Source: Pseudomonas saliphila
GTDB lineage: Bacteria; Pseudomonadota; Gammaproteobacteria; Pseudomonadales; Pseudomonadaceae
Length of the DNA stretch: 64,000 nt
Reading direction: 5' to 3'
NCBI RefSeq assembly: GCF_008638345.1
Contig: NZ_VTVA01000001.1
Location: 248,001 to 312,000 of the forward strand
Positions 37,083 to 44,936 of the stretch are shown here, piece after piece. Every line of letters begins with the position of its first letter. Positions within the stretch are counted from its first letter, which is position 1. A model generated the notes under the pieces. It made no database searches. It was not told the origin of the DNA and saw only the letters and a list, made by a program, of their open reading frames with translations. The translations under genes and the position numbers were made by a program.

Positions 37083-37117
37083 CTCAGCTCCCCCCTTGAA
37101 ATAGGGGGGTCAGGGGA
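37083..37117. repeat. Short C6/G6 palindromic repeat, copy 2
   Basis: CTCCCCCCTTG then AAATAGGGGGGTCAGGGGA: six C at 37090-37095 against six G at 37104-37109, with extra CCCC/GGGG flanks. It resembles the degenerate copy at 19136-19170 and lies in the gap between the DUF4142 gene and the CoA transferase. Confidence 0.45.
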
Positions 37118-37207
37118 AGTTGGCCTTTCGGATTCGATGCGTCACGGCGCTATAAGCGCTGCCAAATCCGGTTAGAATGACCCGACATTCGACGCACCGG
37201 AGCCTGC

Positions 37208-38404
37208 ATGAACGCCGAAAAACCCCTAACCGGACTCAAGGTGATAGAGCTTGGCACGCTGATCGCCGGGCCTTTTGCTGCTCGAATCTGCGCTGAATTC
37301 GGTGCGGAGGTTATCAAGGTCGAGTCGCCGGATGGCGGTGATCCGCTGCGCAAATGGCGCAAGATTTATGAAGGCACGTCCCTGTGGTGGTTCGTGCAGG
37401 CGCGCAACAAAAAATCACTGACGCTGAACCTGAAGGAACCCGACGGGATACGCATCCTGCGCGAACTCCTGGTCGATGCCGACATACTGATTGAAAACTT
37501 CCGTCCCGGTACCCTGGAAAAATGGGGGCTGGGCTGGGAAGCGCTACACGCGCTAAATCCGCGGTTGGTAATGGTTCGACTGTCAGGGTTCGGGCAGACC
37601 GGCCCTATGAAGGATCAGCCGGGCTTTGGTGCAGTGGGTGAATCCATGGGCGGATTGCGCTACATCACCGGTTTCGAGGATCGTCCGCCCGTGCGCACAG
37701 GTATCTCGATCGGCGACTCGATTGCCGCCCTGTGGGGTGTAATCGGTGCGCTGATGGCGCTGCGGCACCGTGAGGTCGGGAACGGCGAAGGCCAACTGGT
37801 CGACGTGGCGTTGTATGAAGCCGTATTCGCCATGATGGAAAGTATGGTGCCGGAATACGACGTGATGGGTTTTGTGCGCGAGCGCAGCGGCAACATCATG
37901 CCCGGCATTACCCCCTCCTCCATACATACCTGCGCCGACGGCAAGGCGGTGCAGATCGGCGCGAACGGCGATGCTATCTTCAAGCGATTCATGCAGGTGA
38001 TTGGACGTACTGATCTGGCAGAGGATGTCAGCCTGACCGATAACGCTGGCCGGGATGCACGTCGCGATGAGCTTTATGCCGTTATAGAACGATGGGTTGC
38101 GAGTCGAACGCAGGAGCAGGTACTGGATGTGCTGGCAAAGGCAGACGTACCAGCGAGCAGAATCTTTTCGGTTGCGGATATGTTCAGCGATCCACAATTT
38201 CTGGCAAGAGGCATGTTCACTGAAGGGAAATTGCCTGACGGCAAGCCGTTCAAGATGCCGGGTATTATCCCAAAGCTATCCGCGACACCCGGATCAACCG
38301 AGTGGACCGGACCAGCTCTGGGAGAACATACCCATGCGTTATTGTCAGAGCTGGGGTATCTGCCGGAACAGATCGAAGCCCTGAAAGAACGAAAGGTAAT
38401 TTAA
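37208..38404 (+). CDS. CaiB/BaiF (family III) CoA-transferase
   Basis: 398-residue enzyme that moves CoA between carboxylic acids or carnitine-type acyl carriers. The N-terminus (LTGLKVIELGTLIAGPFAARICAEFGAEVIKVE) is diagnostic; VENF-like DILIENFRPGTLEKWGLG, VMVRLSGFGQTGP and GISIGDSIAALWG follow, the Asp of the last being the likely covalent-thioester nucleophile region. The substrate is unknown; no acyl-CoA dehydrogenase or acyl-CoA synthetase sits beside it, so it cannot be named further. It is followed by a probable terminator. Confidence 0.92.
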   Translation: MNAEKPLTGLKVIELGTLIAGPFAARICAEFGAEVIKVESPDGGDPLRKWRKIYEGTSLWWFVQARNKKSLTLNLKEPDGIRILRELLVDADILIENFRPGTLEKWGLGWEALHALNPRLVMVRLSGFGQTGPMKDQPGFGAVGESMGGLRYITGFEDRPPVRTGISIGDSIAALWGVIGALMALRHREVGNGEGQLVDVALYEAVFAMMESMVPEYDVMGFVRERSGNIMPGITPSSIHTCADGKAVQIGANGDAIFKRFMQVIGRTDLAEDVSLTDNAGRDARRDELYAVIERWVASRTQEQVLDVLAKADVPASRIFSVADMFSDPQFLARGMFTEGKLPDGKPFKMPGIIPKLSATPGSTEWTGPALGEHTHALLSELGYLPEQIEALKERKVI

Positions 38405-38440
38405 GCGGACGGCGTCGTGCCTGCACGACGCGACCGCTTT
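38405..38440 (+). terminator. Strong hairpin after the CoA-transferase gene
   Basis: GCGTCGTGC (38412-38420), loop CT, GCACGACGC (38423-38431) is a perfect 9-bp stem, extended by outer GCGG/CCGC pairing and followed by TTTG. The position right after the stop codon suits a Rho-independent or processing terminator, although the U-run is short. Confidence 0.6.
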
Positions 38441-38477
38441 GCGAGGCGCCTTATGTTACGCGCCATCGTTTTGGCGA

Positions 38478-38624
38478 TTAAGGAACCTCTGAAAACGTAG
38501 CGAGCGAAGGTCAAGCAAGGCGAAATCCAACGAAAAAGCGCAGTTTACGTGTTGTAAATGAGCATTTTGAGGAGGATTTCAACGCAGCATGGCCGAGCGC
38601 AGTAGTTATCCAGAGGTTTCTTAA
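38478..38624. mobile_element. MITE-like palindromic element (about 147 bp)
   Basis: Ends are inverted repeats: TTAAGGAACCTCTGAAAAC (38478-38496) and, read on the other strand from 38624, TTAAGAAACCTCTGGATAAC. The inside also folds back on itself imperfectly, so the whole element is one long hairpin. No ORF. Small non-autonomous elements with (R)AACCTCTG-type ends are known in pseudomonads and other Gammaproteobacteria; the mobilising transposase is not in the window. Its right TTAA coincides with the stop codon of the 24-residue gene. Confidence 0.7.
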
Positions 38625-38695
38625 CGGAATCCAAGAAACGACAGGATAGCCAATACAATTACCACAGCGCCAACGATGTATACGATATTGTTCAT
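38621..38695 (-). CDS. 24-aa hydrophobic microprotein
   Basis: ATG 38695 to TAA 38621 encodes 24 residues, essentially one transmembrane helix: MNNIVYIVGAV then VIVLAILSFLGFR. GAGG lies seven bases upstream, a clear ribosome site. I recognise very similar single-helix products (MN..IYIVGA.V ...LGLR-like) in other pseudomonads, where they are usually unannotated. No function is known; membrane regulators and stress microproteins are possibilities. The TAA stop belongs to the TTAA that borders the MITE-like element, so the element appears to have inserted at the very end of the gene. Confidence 0.65.
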   Translation of the reverse strand: MNNIVYIVGAVVIVLAILSFLGFR

Positions 38696-38797
38696 GAGGT
38701 TACCTCGTATGAAATTAAGAGCTGAACCGCAATTTCCCGCGGTCCTACTTGATGTAACGGGGGAGCCCGAAATATTTCAAACCCCGTCCCGCTGTGA

Positions 38798-38821
38798 TTT
38801 TGGACAGCGTAACGTCCAAAA
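38798..38821. promoter_or_regulatory. Perfect 8-bp inverted repeat, possible operator
   Basis: TTTTGGAC (38798-38805), AGCGTAAC, GTCCAAAA (38814-38821). No U-run follows on either strand, so it is a poor terminator. It sits between opgH (ending at 38965) and the microprotein start (38695), about 100 bases upstream of that gene, and may be a regulator site for it. Confidence 0.45.
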
Positions 38822-38964
38822 AAGTTTGTTCTGATCTCAACTTAGCATTCATATAGTTTTTGCGCGCGCATTATTACTAAGTCGCATCATTATTCAGACA
38901 AGCCTTCACATGGCGGCCAGCGGGCGTGCCGAAAGCCCTGCAAATTCGCAATAAAAGATCAGGA

Positions 38965-41118
38965 CTAGTCGGTAAGGATCGCCGGGGGCAGCCCCTGGTC
39001 TTCACGCCGACGCGCCTGCATCCGGATCCCGAGGATGCGCCCCCAGGGCGAATCGACCGGGGCCCGCCATGCCTGGCGATGCAGCCAGGACAGGGATACG
39101 GCATCGCCAGCCAGCGCGCTCTGCTCAAACTTGTCCAGCGCGCCCGGCCCCTGCTCCAGGCAGTCCTGACAGAGGTGTTCGAGCCAGTCCGCTCGCGGAC
39201 CCCGCCGGCGGTCACGCGCCAGGGAAACCTGCAGGGCATTGATTTGCGGATGCAGAACCGCCTCATAAAACGCAGGAAAATCACTGCTGGCGGTTTCCAG
39301 ACCGCGGGTATCGGCAAGACCGTCCACCAGATCCGAACCATATGTCTCTTCGGGAATCATCAGCAAACCCCGGCGGCGCAGGGCCTGCCCCACCCGGACC
39401 TTGCCAAGGAGGACGAAGATAGGTGCTGCCAGCACCAGCGGTAACGCAACCGGCAACGTCCACAGAAAGAACAAGGGATCCAGCCACCAGGCGAACGATG
39501 CCCAGGAAATTGCCAGCAGCGTTCCGACTGCCTGATTGAGCACCGCTTTGCCCCAGCCGATTTCGCCGGCGCGGTTCTGCCCAGCCCAGCGCAGCGTGGC
39601 ATTCAATACAGCCTCAAGGATGTAACGGGAGTGCGCCAGCATTCGAATCGGCGCCAGCAAGGCGGAAAGAAAAATCTCTATCAAGACGCCCGCAGCCATT
39701 CGCAGCGAGCCGCCGAAGGCCCTCGCCCGTCCCGTCAGGAGCGCATCGAACAGCGCAAGAAACTTCGGCAGAAACAGCAGGGTCATGGTAATGGCGACCA
39801 GTACCACGGCGCGTATCGGCTCCCATTGCGGCCAAAGCGGATGCAACTGGTGCGGGTCTGGAAAGTAGTCTATCGGCATCAGCACCATGCGTGCCGCTTC
39901 AACGGTCGTCAGCACCAGAAACGCCAGCCACAGCGGCGAGGCAAAGTACGACATGATGCCGTTCACTAGCGCCATGCGATGCGCGGCGCGCATACCTTTG
40001 CCGCGCAACAGTAACCAGAGGTGCTGCATATTGCCCTTCGCCCAGCGCCTGTCGCGGGTCAGTTCTTCCACCAGGGTAGGCGGCGACTCCTCATAGCTCT
40101 GGTCCAGGCCCGGCTCAAGCCAGACCTCGAGCCCGGCCCTACCCATATAGGCGGCCTCGACAAAATCGTGGCTCATGATCGGCCCGCGAAACAGTCCCCA
40201 TCCGGGAAGCTTGCGCAAACCACAGTATCTCATGAAGGGTTGCGTACGCAGAATGGCGTTGTGGCCCCAGAAAGCCGCCTCACCCAGCTGGACTGCCGCC
40301 AGCCCGGTGGTAAACAGCGGCCCATATAACTGATTGCCGAATTGCTGGACCCGGGCAAATACCGACTCGCCGTTGAGCAATGCCGGGCTGGTCTGCAGGA
40401 TGCCGACGCGCGGATGACGCTGCATCAGCTGAACCATGCGCACCAGCGTTCTGCCGCCCATGAGACTATCGGCATCGAGCACCACCATGTAGGCATAGTT
40501 ACGCCCCCAGCGCCGCAGAAAGTCGCCGATATTGCCGCTCTTGTAGTTCAGATTGAGGGTCCGGCGCCGGTAGAATATTCGGTTCGCGGCGCCCAGCTCC
40601 GTGCACAAACCGGCCCAGGCGGTCTGTTCCCTTAGCCAGATGTCCGGATCGCGACTGTCCGAGAGAATGTAAAAGTCGAAATGCTCCAGTTGCCCAGTCC
40701 GTTCCAGACTGCGATACACCGACTTCAGACCACTCAGACTGTGCTCTACCGATTCATGATAAATGGGCATGACGATCGCCGTACGCGTGAGCGCAGTCCC
40801 AGCCAATGTGGCGTCGTCTTGCTGTGCCAGTAACGAATACCGGTCGCCACCTAACCGTCGAATGAAAAAGCCGATCACTCCTACCCAGAAGCCGATCGAT
40901 ATCCAGGTAAACAGGATAGCGAAGAGCGCTGCCATGGCTATTTCCAGACCGGTACCGCCGTTATATGGCAATACCGAGAGCATGAAATAGGTAGCGACGG
41001 CCGTTTGCAGCAGCACTGCCAACAGCAGAAAGCTGCGGCGCAACGCAGCCGCACGGCGCCAACGCGGCTTGGTCAGGTGCCGGCCGGCTTCAGGTAATTC
41101 AGGACGGTGAGCGGTCAT
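38965..41118 (-). CDS. opgH: Glucan biosynthesis glucosyltransferase H, short N-terminus
   Basis: 717-residue inner-membrane glucosyltransferase for osmoregulated periplasmic glucans; it makes the beta-glucan backbone from UDP-glucose. Transmembrane helices begin near residue 30; the GT2 core has IVMPIYHE (115-122), DAD (215-217), GHNAILR and RDRRWAKGN (about 355-363, the QRxRW site). E. coli OpgH is about 850 residues, with ~140 cytoplasmic residues before its first helix; these are missing here. The start overlaps the stop of the 83-residue gene (TGATG), so the short form seems genuine. No stop or frameshift remnant was found upstream. Confidence 0.92.
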   Translation of the reverse strand: MTAHRPELPEAGRHLTKPRWRRAAALRRSFLLLAVLLQTAVATYFMLSVLPYNGGTGLEIAMAALFAILFTWISIGFWVGVIGFFIRRLGGDRYSLLAQQDDATLAGTALTRTAIVMPIYHESVEHSLSGLKSVYRSLERTGQLEHFDFYILSDSRDPDIWLREQTAWAGLCTELGAANRIFYRRRTLNLNYKSGNIGDFLRRWGRNYAYMVVLDADSLMGGRTLVRMVQLMQRHPRVGILQTSPALLNGESVFARVQQFGNQLYGPLFTTGLAAVQLGEAAFWGHNAILRTQPFMRYCGLRKLPGWGLFRGPIMSHDFVEAAYMGRAGLEVWLEPGLDQSYEESPPTLVEELTRDRRWAKGNMQHLWLLLRGKGMRAAHRMALVNGIMSYFASPLWLAFLVLTTVEAARMVLMPIDYFPDPHQLHPLWPQWEPIRAVVLVAITMTLLFLPKFLALFDALLTGRARAFGGSLRMAAGVLIEIFLSALLAPIRMLAHSRYILEAVLNATLRWAGQNRAGEIGWGKAVLNQAVGTLLAISWASFAWWLDPLFFLWTLPVALPLVLAAPIFVLLGKVRVGQALRRRGLLMIPEETYGSDLVDGLADTRGLETASSDFPAFYEAVLHPQINALQVSLARDRRRGPRADWLEHLCQDCLEQGPGALDKFEQSALAGDAVSLSWLHRQAWRAPVDSPWGRILGIRMQARRREDQGLPPAILTD

Positions 41119-41369
41119 CAGTGGACGCCGTAACCGATGCTGGCGCGACAGATCGGCGGCGATGGCACCGGTACAGCCGCCTGCGACAGCTCAAAGCGCT
41201 CCTTGGTCCGCTCCATGCACGCCTGGAAGAAATCTGGCGCGTCGGTTTCCAGCGCCTCAGCGACGATACTCAATGCCTGTCTCTCGACCTGCGCATCGAT
41301 ATTCACGCCCGTCCACTGCAGGTACGCCAGTACTCTCGCCAACGCTATTTCAGCCCGGATCGGCTGCAT
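41118..41369 (-). CDS. Small hypothetical protein between opgG and opgH (83 aa)
   Basis: 83 residues, without signal peptide or membrane segment. Residues 4-60 look helical (AEIALARVLAYLQWTGV, ERQALSIVAEALETDAPDFFQACM). A short PVPSPP spacer precedes the end. ATG 41369 has AAGGAG seven bases upstream; the frame reaching 41408 is not needed. It is placed 19 bases after opgG and overlaps opgH by TGATG, so it is in the operon. Most pseudomonads I recall have opgG directly followed by opgH. I do not recognise the family. Confidence 0.7.
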   Translation of the reverse strand: MQPIRAEIALARVLAYLQWTGVNIDAQVERQALSIVAEALETDAPDFFQACMERTKERFELSQAAVPVPSPPICRASIGYGVH

Positions 41370-41388
41370 GTGTGCTCCTTGAATCGAT

Positions 41389-42939
41389 TCATTTGCGCTG
41401 GATAACACCCAGCACGCCGTTGCCTGGAGGCAGCTGGTAGCTCCAGGTTTCGCTCAGCGTTTCTTCGTGCTGACTGAGGTACGCACGCAACGCCAGCGGT
41501 TTGTCGCCCGCGGGTCGTACCAGGGCGGATAATCTCCAACGGTGCAGCGGTTCGACATACTCGACGAAGTGCTCCAGCACTTCGGTGTCTTCCAGGCCGC
41601 TGACATGACCAACAACCGGCGCGTCAGGCTGCAAATCAGCCAACGGGCCGTCAACGAAATCGACAATCACCCGCACCGAGCCCGGTTCAGTGCCCCCTCC
41701 GACGCGCATGCCATCACCCAGATAGGTATCCACCGCACGCGCGAGCGGCTCGCCAGCCACGCGGTCATTGCCGAAGCGCGCGGTGTAGTTGAAGTGCAGC
41801 GATTGCTCCTTGCTGATCTTGCCGTCGGTACGCCAGAAGGCCACGGTATTGTCATTGGTTTCGTCTGAGGTAGGCAGCTGCACCAGCACAACGTGGCCCT
41901 GCCCCCAGTCGCCTTCAGGTTCTATCCAGGCACTGGGTCGCGACTCGTAGCGCGCCTCGAGATCCATATAGCTGGTGAAATCGGTATCGCGCTGTATCAG
42001 CCCGAATCCGCGCACATTCTGGGTGGCGAAGTAATCGATACTCAGGGTCGAGGGGTTACGCAGGGGACGCCATAGCCATTCGTCAGTCCCGCCGTCGTGG
42101 ATCAAAAGGCCGTCCGAATCATGCACTTCTGGACGCCATTCACCGGCCGGATGCAAGGTGTTCTCGCCGTAATAGAACATACTGGTCAAGGGCGCCAGGC
42201 CGAGCATTTCTACCGGATTGCGGGGGAACAGTGCCGATTCGACCTTGAGCTCGGTCTGCTCGCCAGGGGTCACCGTGAATTTGTAAGCGCCAGCCAGGCT
42301 TTCGCCATCCAGCAGACCGTAGAAGGTCATGGTCTCAGCGTCGGACGTGGGTTTTTCTAGCCAGAACTCGACAAACGAGGGGAATTCCTCGCCGCTCGGC
42401 AAGCCCGTGTCGACCGCGATACCCCGACCCGACAGACCAAAATTGTTTTCCTTGCCCACCGCGCGGTAATAGCTGGCACCGCCGAAGACAAGGAACTGAT
42501 TCATGACATCAGGCCCTTCAAAGGGGAAGGTCAGCTTGAAGCCTGCATAGCCCATGTCGGCCGGCACCAGCCGCTCGATATCCGGATTAGGATAGGTGAA
42601 CTGCCGCTTCTCGAAATTGACCGGGTCGGCTGCGCCGTCCTCAACAATGTTCATTCGCACGGCATGCCGGTAGAAGAGGCCCGGTGGCATCATCATGACC
42701 TTGAACGGCGTGTCCTCGTCATGCCACAGACTGCTTTCCGGTTTGAAGCGGATACCCTGATAATCCTGATAATTAAGGTCGCGGAGAAAACGCGGTACCT
42801 CAGCAGGCGCGGCGTAGGGTTTGGAGGCCAGCTCTCTGGCCTTTCCGATCACTGACTCGAAGTCGAAATTCTGCTCCTGAGCCAGGAGCGGCATGGACAA
42901 CATGAAGGGCAACGCCCTGAAGAAAAACCTGGTCATCAT
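41389..42939 (-). CDS. opgG: Periplasmic glucan biosynthesis protein G
   Basis: 516 residues with a Sec signal peptide (RFFFRALPFMLSMPLLAQ). The mature protein begins at QEQNFDFESVIGKARELA and contains MdoG hallmarks (PPGLFYRH, GAADPVNFEKRQFTYP, the GGASYYRAVGKENNFGLSGRGIAVDTG region, GFGLIQRDTDFTSYMDLEARYE). The family is thought to branch or process the linear glucan in the periplasm, and recent structural work treats it as a glucanase/transferase fold. ATG 42939 has AAGGAA upstream, so the first ~7 residues of the longer frame are excluded. First gene of opgG-orf-opgH. Confidence 0.93.
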   Translation of the reverse strand: MMTRFFFRALPFMLSMPLLAQEQNFDFESVIGKARELASKPYAAPAEVPRFLRDLNYQDYQGIRFKPESSLWHDEDTPFKVMMMPPGLFYRHAVRMNIVEDGAADPVNFEKRQFTYPNPDIERLVPADMGYAGFKLTFPFEGPDVMNQFLVFGGASYYRAVGKENNFGLSGRGIAVDTGLPSGEEFPSFVEFWLEKPTSDAETMTFYGLLDGESLAGAYKFTVTPGEQTELKVESALFPRNPVEMLGLAPLTSMFYYGENTLHPAGEWRPEVHDSDGLLIHDGGTDEWLWRPLRNPSTLSIDYFATQNVRGFGLIQRDTDFTSYMDLEARYESRPSAWIEPEGDWGQGHVVLVQLPTSDETNDNTVAFWRTDGKISKEQSLHFNYTARFGNDRVAGEPLARAVDTYLGDGMRVGGGTEPGSVRVIVDFVDGPLADLQPDAPVVGHVSGLEDTEVLEHFVEYVEPLHRWRLSALVRPAGDKPLALRAYLSQHEETLSETWSYQLPPGNGVLGVIQRK

Positions 42940-43163
42940 TAAGCAGTTCCTTGCGAGCATTCAAGTGCTAAACAGTTGACCCCGAGATGGGCCGCTAGTG
43001 CTCCCGACCCAGGTCGGCGAACACTTCCATGACAATGCACACAAACACGCAGCTGATTAGTGCCACTATCGACCCTGAAGTTCCGGGTTCACTCGCACGG
43101 GCGTATTCTGCAGCCAGCTGCAACATCCATTACACTGTGGGCACACACAATCTGGAGTCCTAT

Positions 43164-43379
43164 ATGGCCAAGCCAAACTACTCATTCGAAAAACGTCAGA
43201 GAGAGCTGAAAAAGAGCAAGCAGCAGGAAGAAAAGCGTCAGGAAAAACTCGCACGCAAAGCGGCAGGCGACAACGAAGCTGAATCTGCGGCAGGCGGTCC
43301 TGCGGCAGGTGATCCGGCCGCCGACAGCCCAGCAGCGGGCGCTGAAAGTACAGCTGACGACACCGGCAAGAGCGAATAA
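43164..43379 (+). CDS. Charged, coiled-coil small protein (71 aa)
   Basis: Residues 1-40 are highly charged (KRQRELKKSKQQEEKRQEKL), suggesting a short coiled coil; the tail is Ala/Gly/Pro-rich. I recognise MAKPNYSFEKRQRE-type small proteins as conserved in pseudomonads, function unknown. GGAG is seven bases before ATG 43164; the longer frame starting at 43029 has no support. It is divergent from opgG. Confidence 0.72.
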   Translation: MAKPNYSFEKRQRELKKSKQQEEKRQEKLARKAAGDNEAESAAGGPAAGDPAADSPAAGAESTADDTGKSE

Positions 43380-43486
43380 GCCGCCCCACAGGCGCACCAC
43401 GGTGCTTACCAACCTTGAAGTCAGGCAAGGCTGAGCCCTACTCGCTGCGCTGCTCGATCAATCATTCACTCATTACGGAGTAGAGC

Positions 43487-44548
43487 TTGCTGACACTGCC
43501 ATTATTCGTTCTGGCCCTGTTATTGCTCAGCATGACGCTGCTTGCAAAAATCCGTCTACATGACTGGTGGCTGCGCGCGTGTGAGTTTCCGCGTGTGCAG
43601 ATCGCAAGCCTGGCACTGCTGGTGGTATTGCTTTCGCCCTGGAGTGAAGCGCCGTGGCAGATTCCGACGCTGGCCTGCGCGCTGCTGGTGTTGGCATTGC
43701 AGGTGTACCGTATTCTGCCCTGGACGCGGCTCTGGAAAATTCAGGTTCTGGATGCCGAAGATGCCGAGAAAGACAGCTGCGTCACCCTGCTGATATCCAA
43801 TGTGCTGACCCCCAATCGCAACGTGGATGGTCTGGTCAGCCAGATTCTGGCGCATCAACCCGACGTCGTTCTGACACTCGAATCCGACAGTTGGTGGGGC
43901 GACCAACTGGACGCCGCATTGACCGACTGGCCGCACCGCGTCAGCATTCCCCAGGACAACCTGTACGGCATGCACTTGTATTCACGGTTGCCGCTGGAGA
44001 ATATCGAGATCAAGCGCCTGATTCAGGACGACATCCCGTCGATTCATGGCGATCTGCAACTCAAAGATGGCAGCACCATCCATTTTCATGCGTTACACCC
44101 GCGCCCACCTGCCCCCAATGAGAGCAAGGAGTCGCTGTGGCGTGATGCCGAGCTGTTGCTGGTCGGCAAGCATATCCATGAGCGTGCCGAGCCCGCCTTG
44201 TTGATTGGCGACCTGAATGATGTCGCCTGGTCCCGTACCACACGCACCTTCAGCCGCGTGAGTGGCATGCTTGATCTGCGCTGTGGCCGCGGGATGTTCA
44301 ATACCTACAATGCCTGGCACGTGCTGCTGCGCTGGCCGCTGGACCATATATTCGTTACCCGGCACTTCAAGCTGTGTGGCATCAGGCGTCTGAACAAGTT
44401 TGGCTCCGATCATTTTCCGATCATGGCCACGCTCTGCTACACGCCGGACGAAGCGCACGAACACGAGAAGCCGACGGCGGACGCGGAGGAGAAACAGGAA
44501 GCTCGCGAGACCATCGAAGAGGCACGTTCGCGCGATCAGGAAGAGTGA
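43487..44548 (+). CDS. Membrane-anchored endonuclease/exonuclease/phosphatase domain protein
   Basis: 353 residues, starting at TTG 43487 with GGAG upstream. Two or three N-terminal transmembrane helices (residues 1-75) are followed by an EEP domain: LLISNVLTPNRN, VLTLESDSWW, HFHALHPRPPAPNE, LLIGDLNDVAWS, GSDHFPIMATLCY. Catalytic Asp/Asn/His appear intact. The domain probably faces the periplasm. In other bacteria this arrangement is linked to phosphodiester hydrolysis but substrates are unknown. The C-terminal Glu-rich tail is low-complexity. It is a second EEP gene in the window besides ybhP. Confidence 0.85.
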   Translation: MLTLPLFVLALLLLSMTLLAKIRLHDWWLRACEFPRVQIASLALLVVLLSPWSEAPWQIPTLACALLVLALQVYRILPWTRLWKIQVLDAEDAEKDSCVTLLISNVLTPNRNVDGLVSQILAHQPDVVLTLESDSWWGDQLDAALTDWPHRVSIPQDNLYGMHLYSRLPLENIEIKRLIQDDIPSIHGDLQLKDGSTIHFHALHPRPPAPNESKESLWRDAELLLVGKHIHERAEPALLIGDLNDVAWSRTTRTFSRVSGMLDLRCGRGMFNTYNAWHVLLRWPLDHIFVTRHFKLCGIRRLNKFGSDHFPIMATLCYTPDEAHEHEKPTADAEEKQEARETIEEARSRDQEE

Positions 44549-44585
44549 ACACCACGCTGCAGTGCGCATGGTGTATACGAACGGC

Positions 44586-44936
44586 TTACACGCAGGGCGG
44601 ATAGATCACCACCGGCACTGTAACCGCAGCCGCGGCTATCGCTGAAAACAGATAGATGCCGCCGCTGATACGGGCGATGAACCGCCGGTGAGAGTCTTCC
44701 TCCACGCGTTGATCCTGCCCGGCTTTCCAACATCGGTAGGCGGCAAACAGTAGCAGCAGCGTGACGCAGACTCCCAGCCCCAGCAGGAGCGCGTTGATCC
44801 AGGTCCAGGGGCCGAGCTCCGCAGCAGGCGGCGCCACATTGCAGCCGATTCCCTGCAGTCCATAAAGCACAACAAACCAGACAGACCAGATGATCAGCCC
44901 CATCACTATCTGGATTGGGTGCGAAATCGAGAGCAT
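44586..44936 (-). CDS. Hypothetical membrane protein of the cytochrome oxidase operon (116 aa)
   Basis: 116 residues with three transmembrane helices (about 9-30, 48-72, 92-113). A NVAPPA stretch sits between the first two, and there are a few Cys (GCNVAPP, PPCV). No haem or copper motif. Its ATG overlaps the stop of the oxidase gene (TGATG), so it is co-expressed. It may be a small oxidase subunit or assembly factor (subunit-IV-like), but no motif proves this. The longer frame reaching 45023 is not needed. Confidence 0.72.
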   Translation of the reverse strand: MLSISHPIQIVMGLIIWSVWFVVLYGLQGIGCNVAPPAAELGPWTWINALLLGLGVCVTLLLLFAAYRCWKAGQDQRVEEDSHRRFIARISGGIYLFSAIAAAAVTVPVVIYPPCV

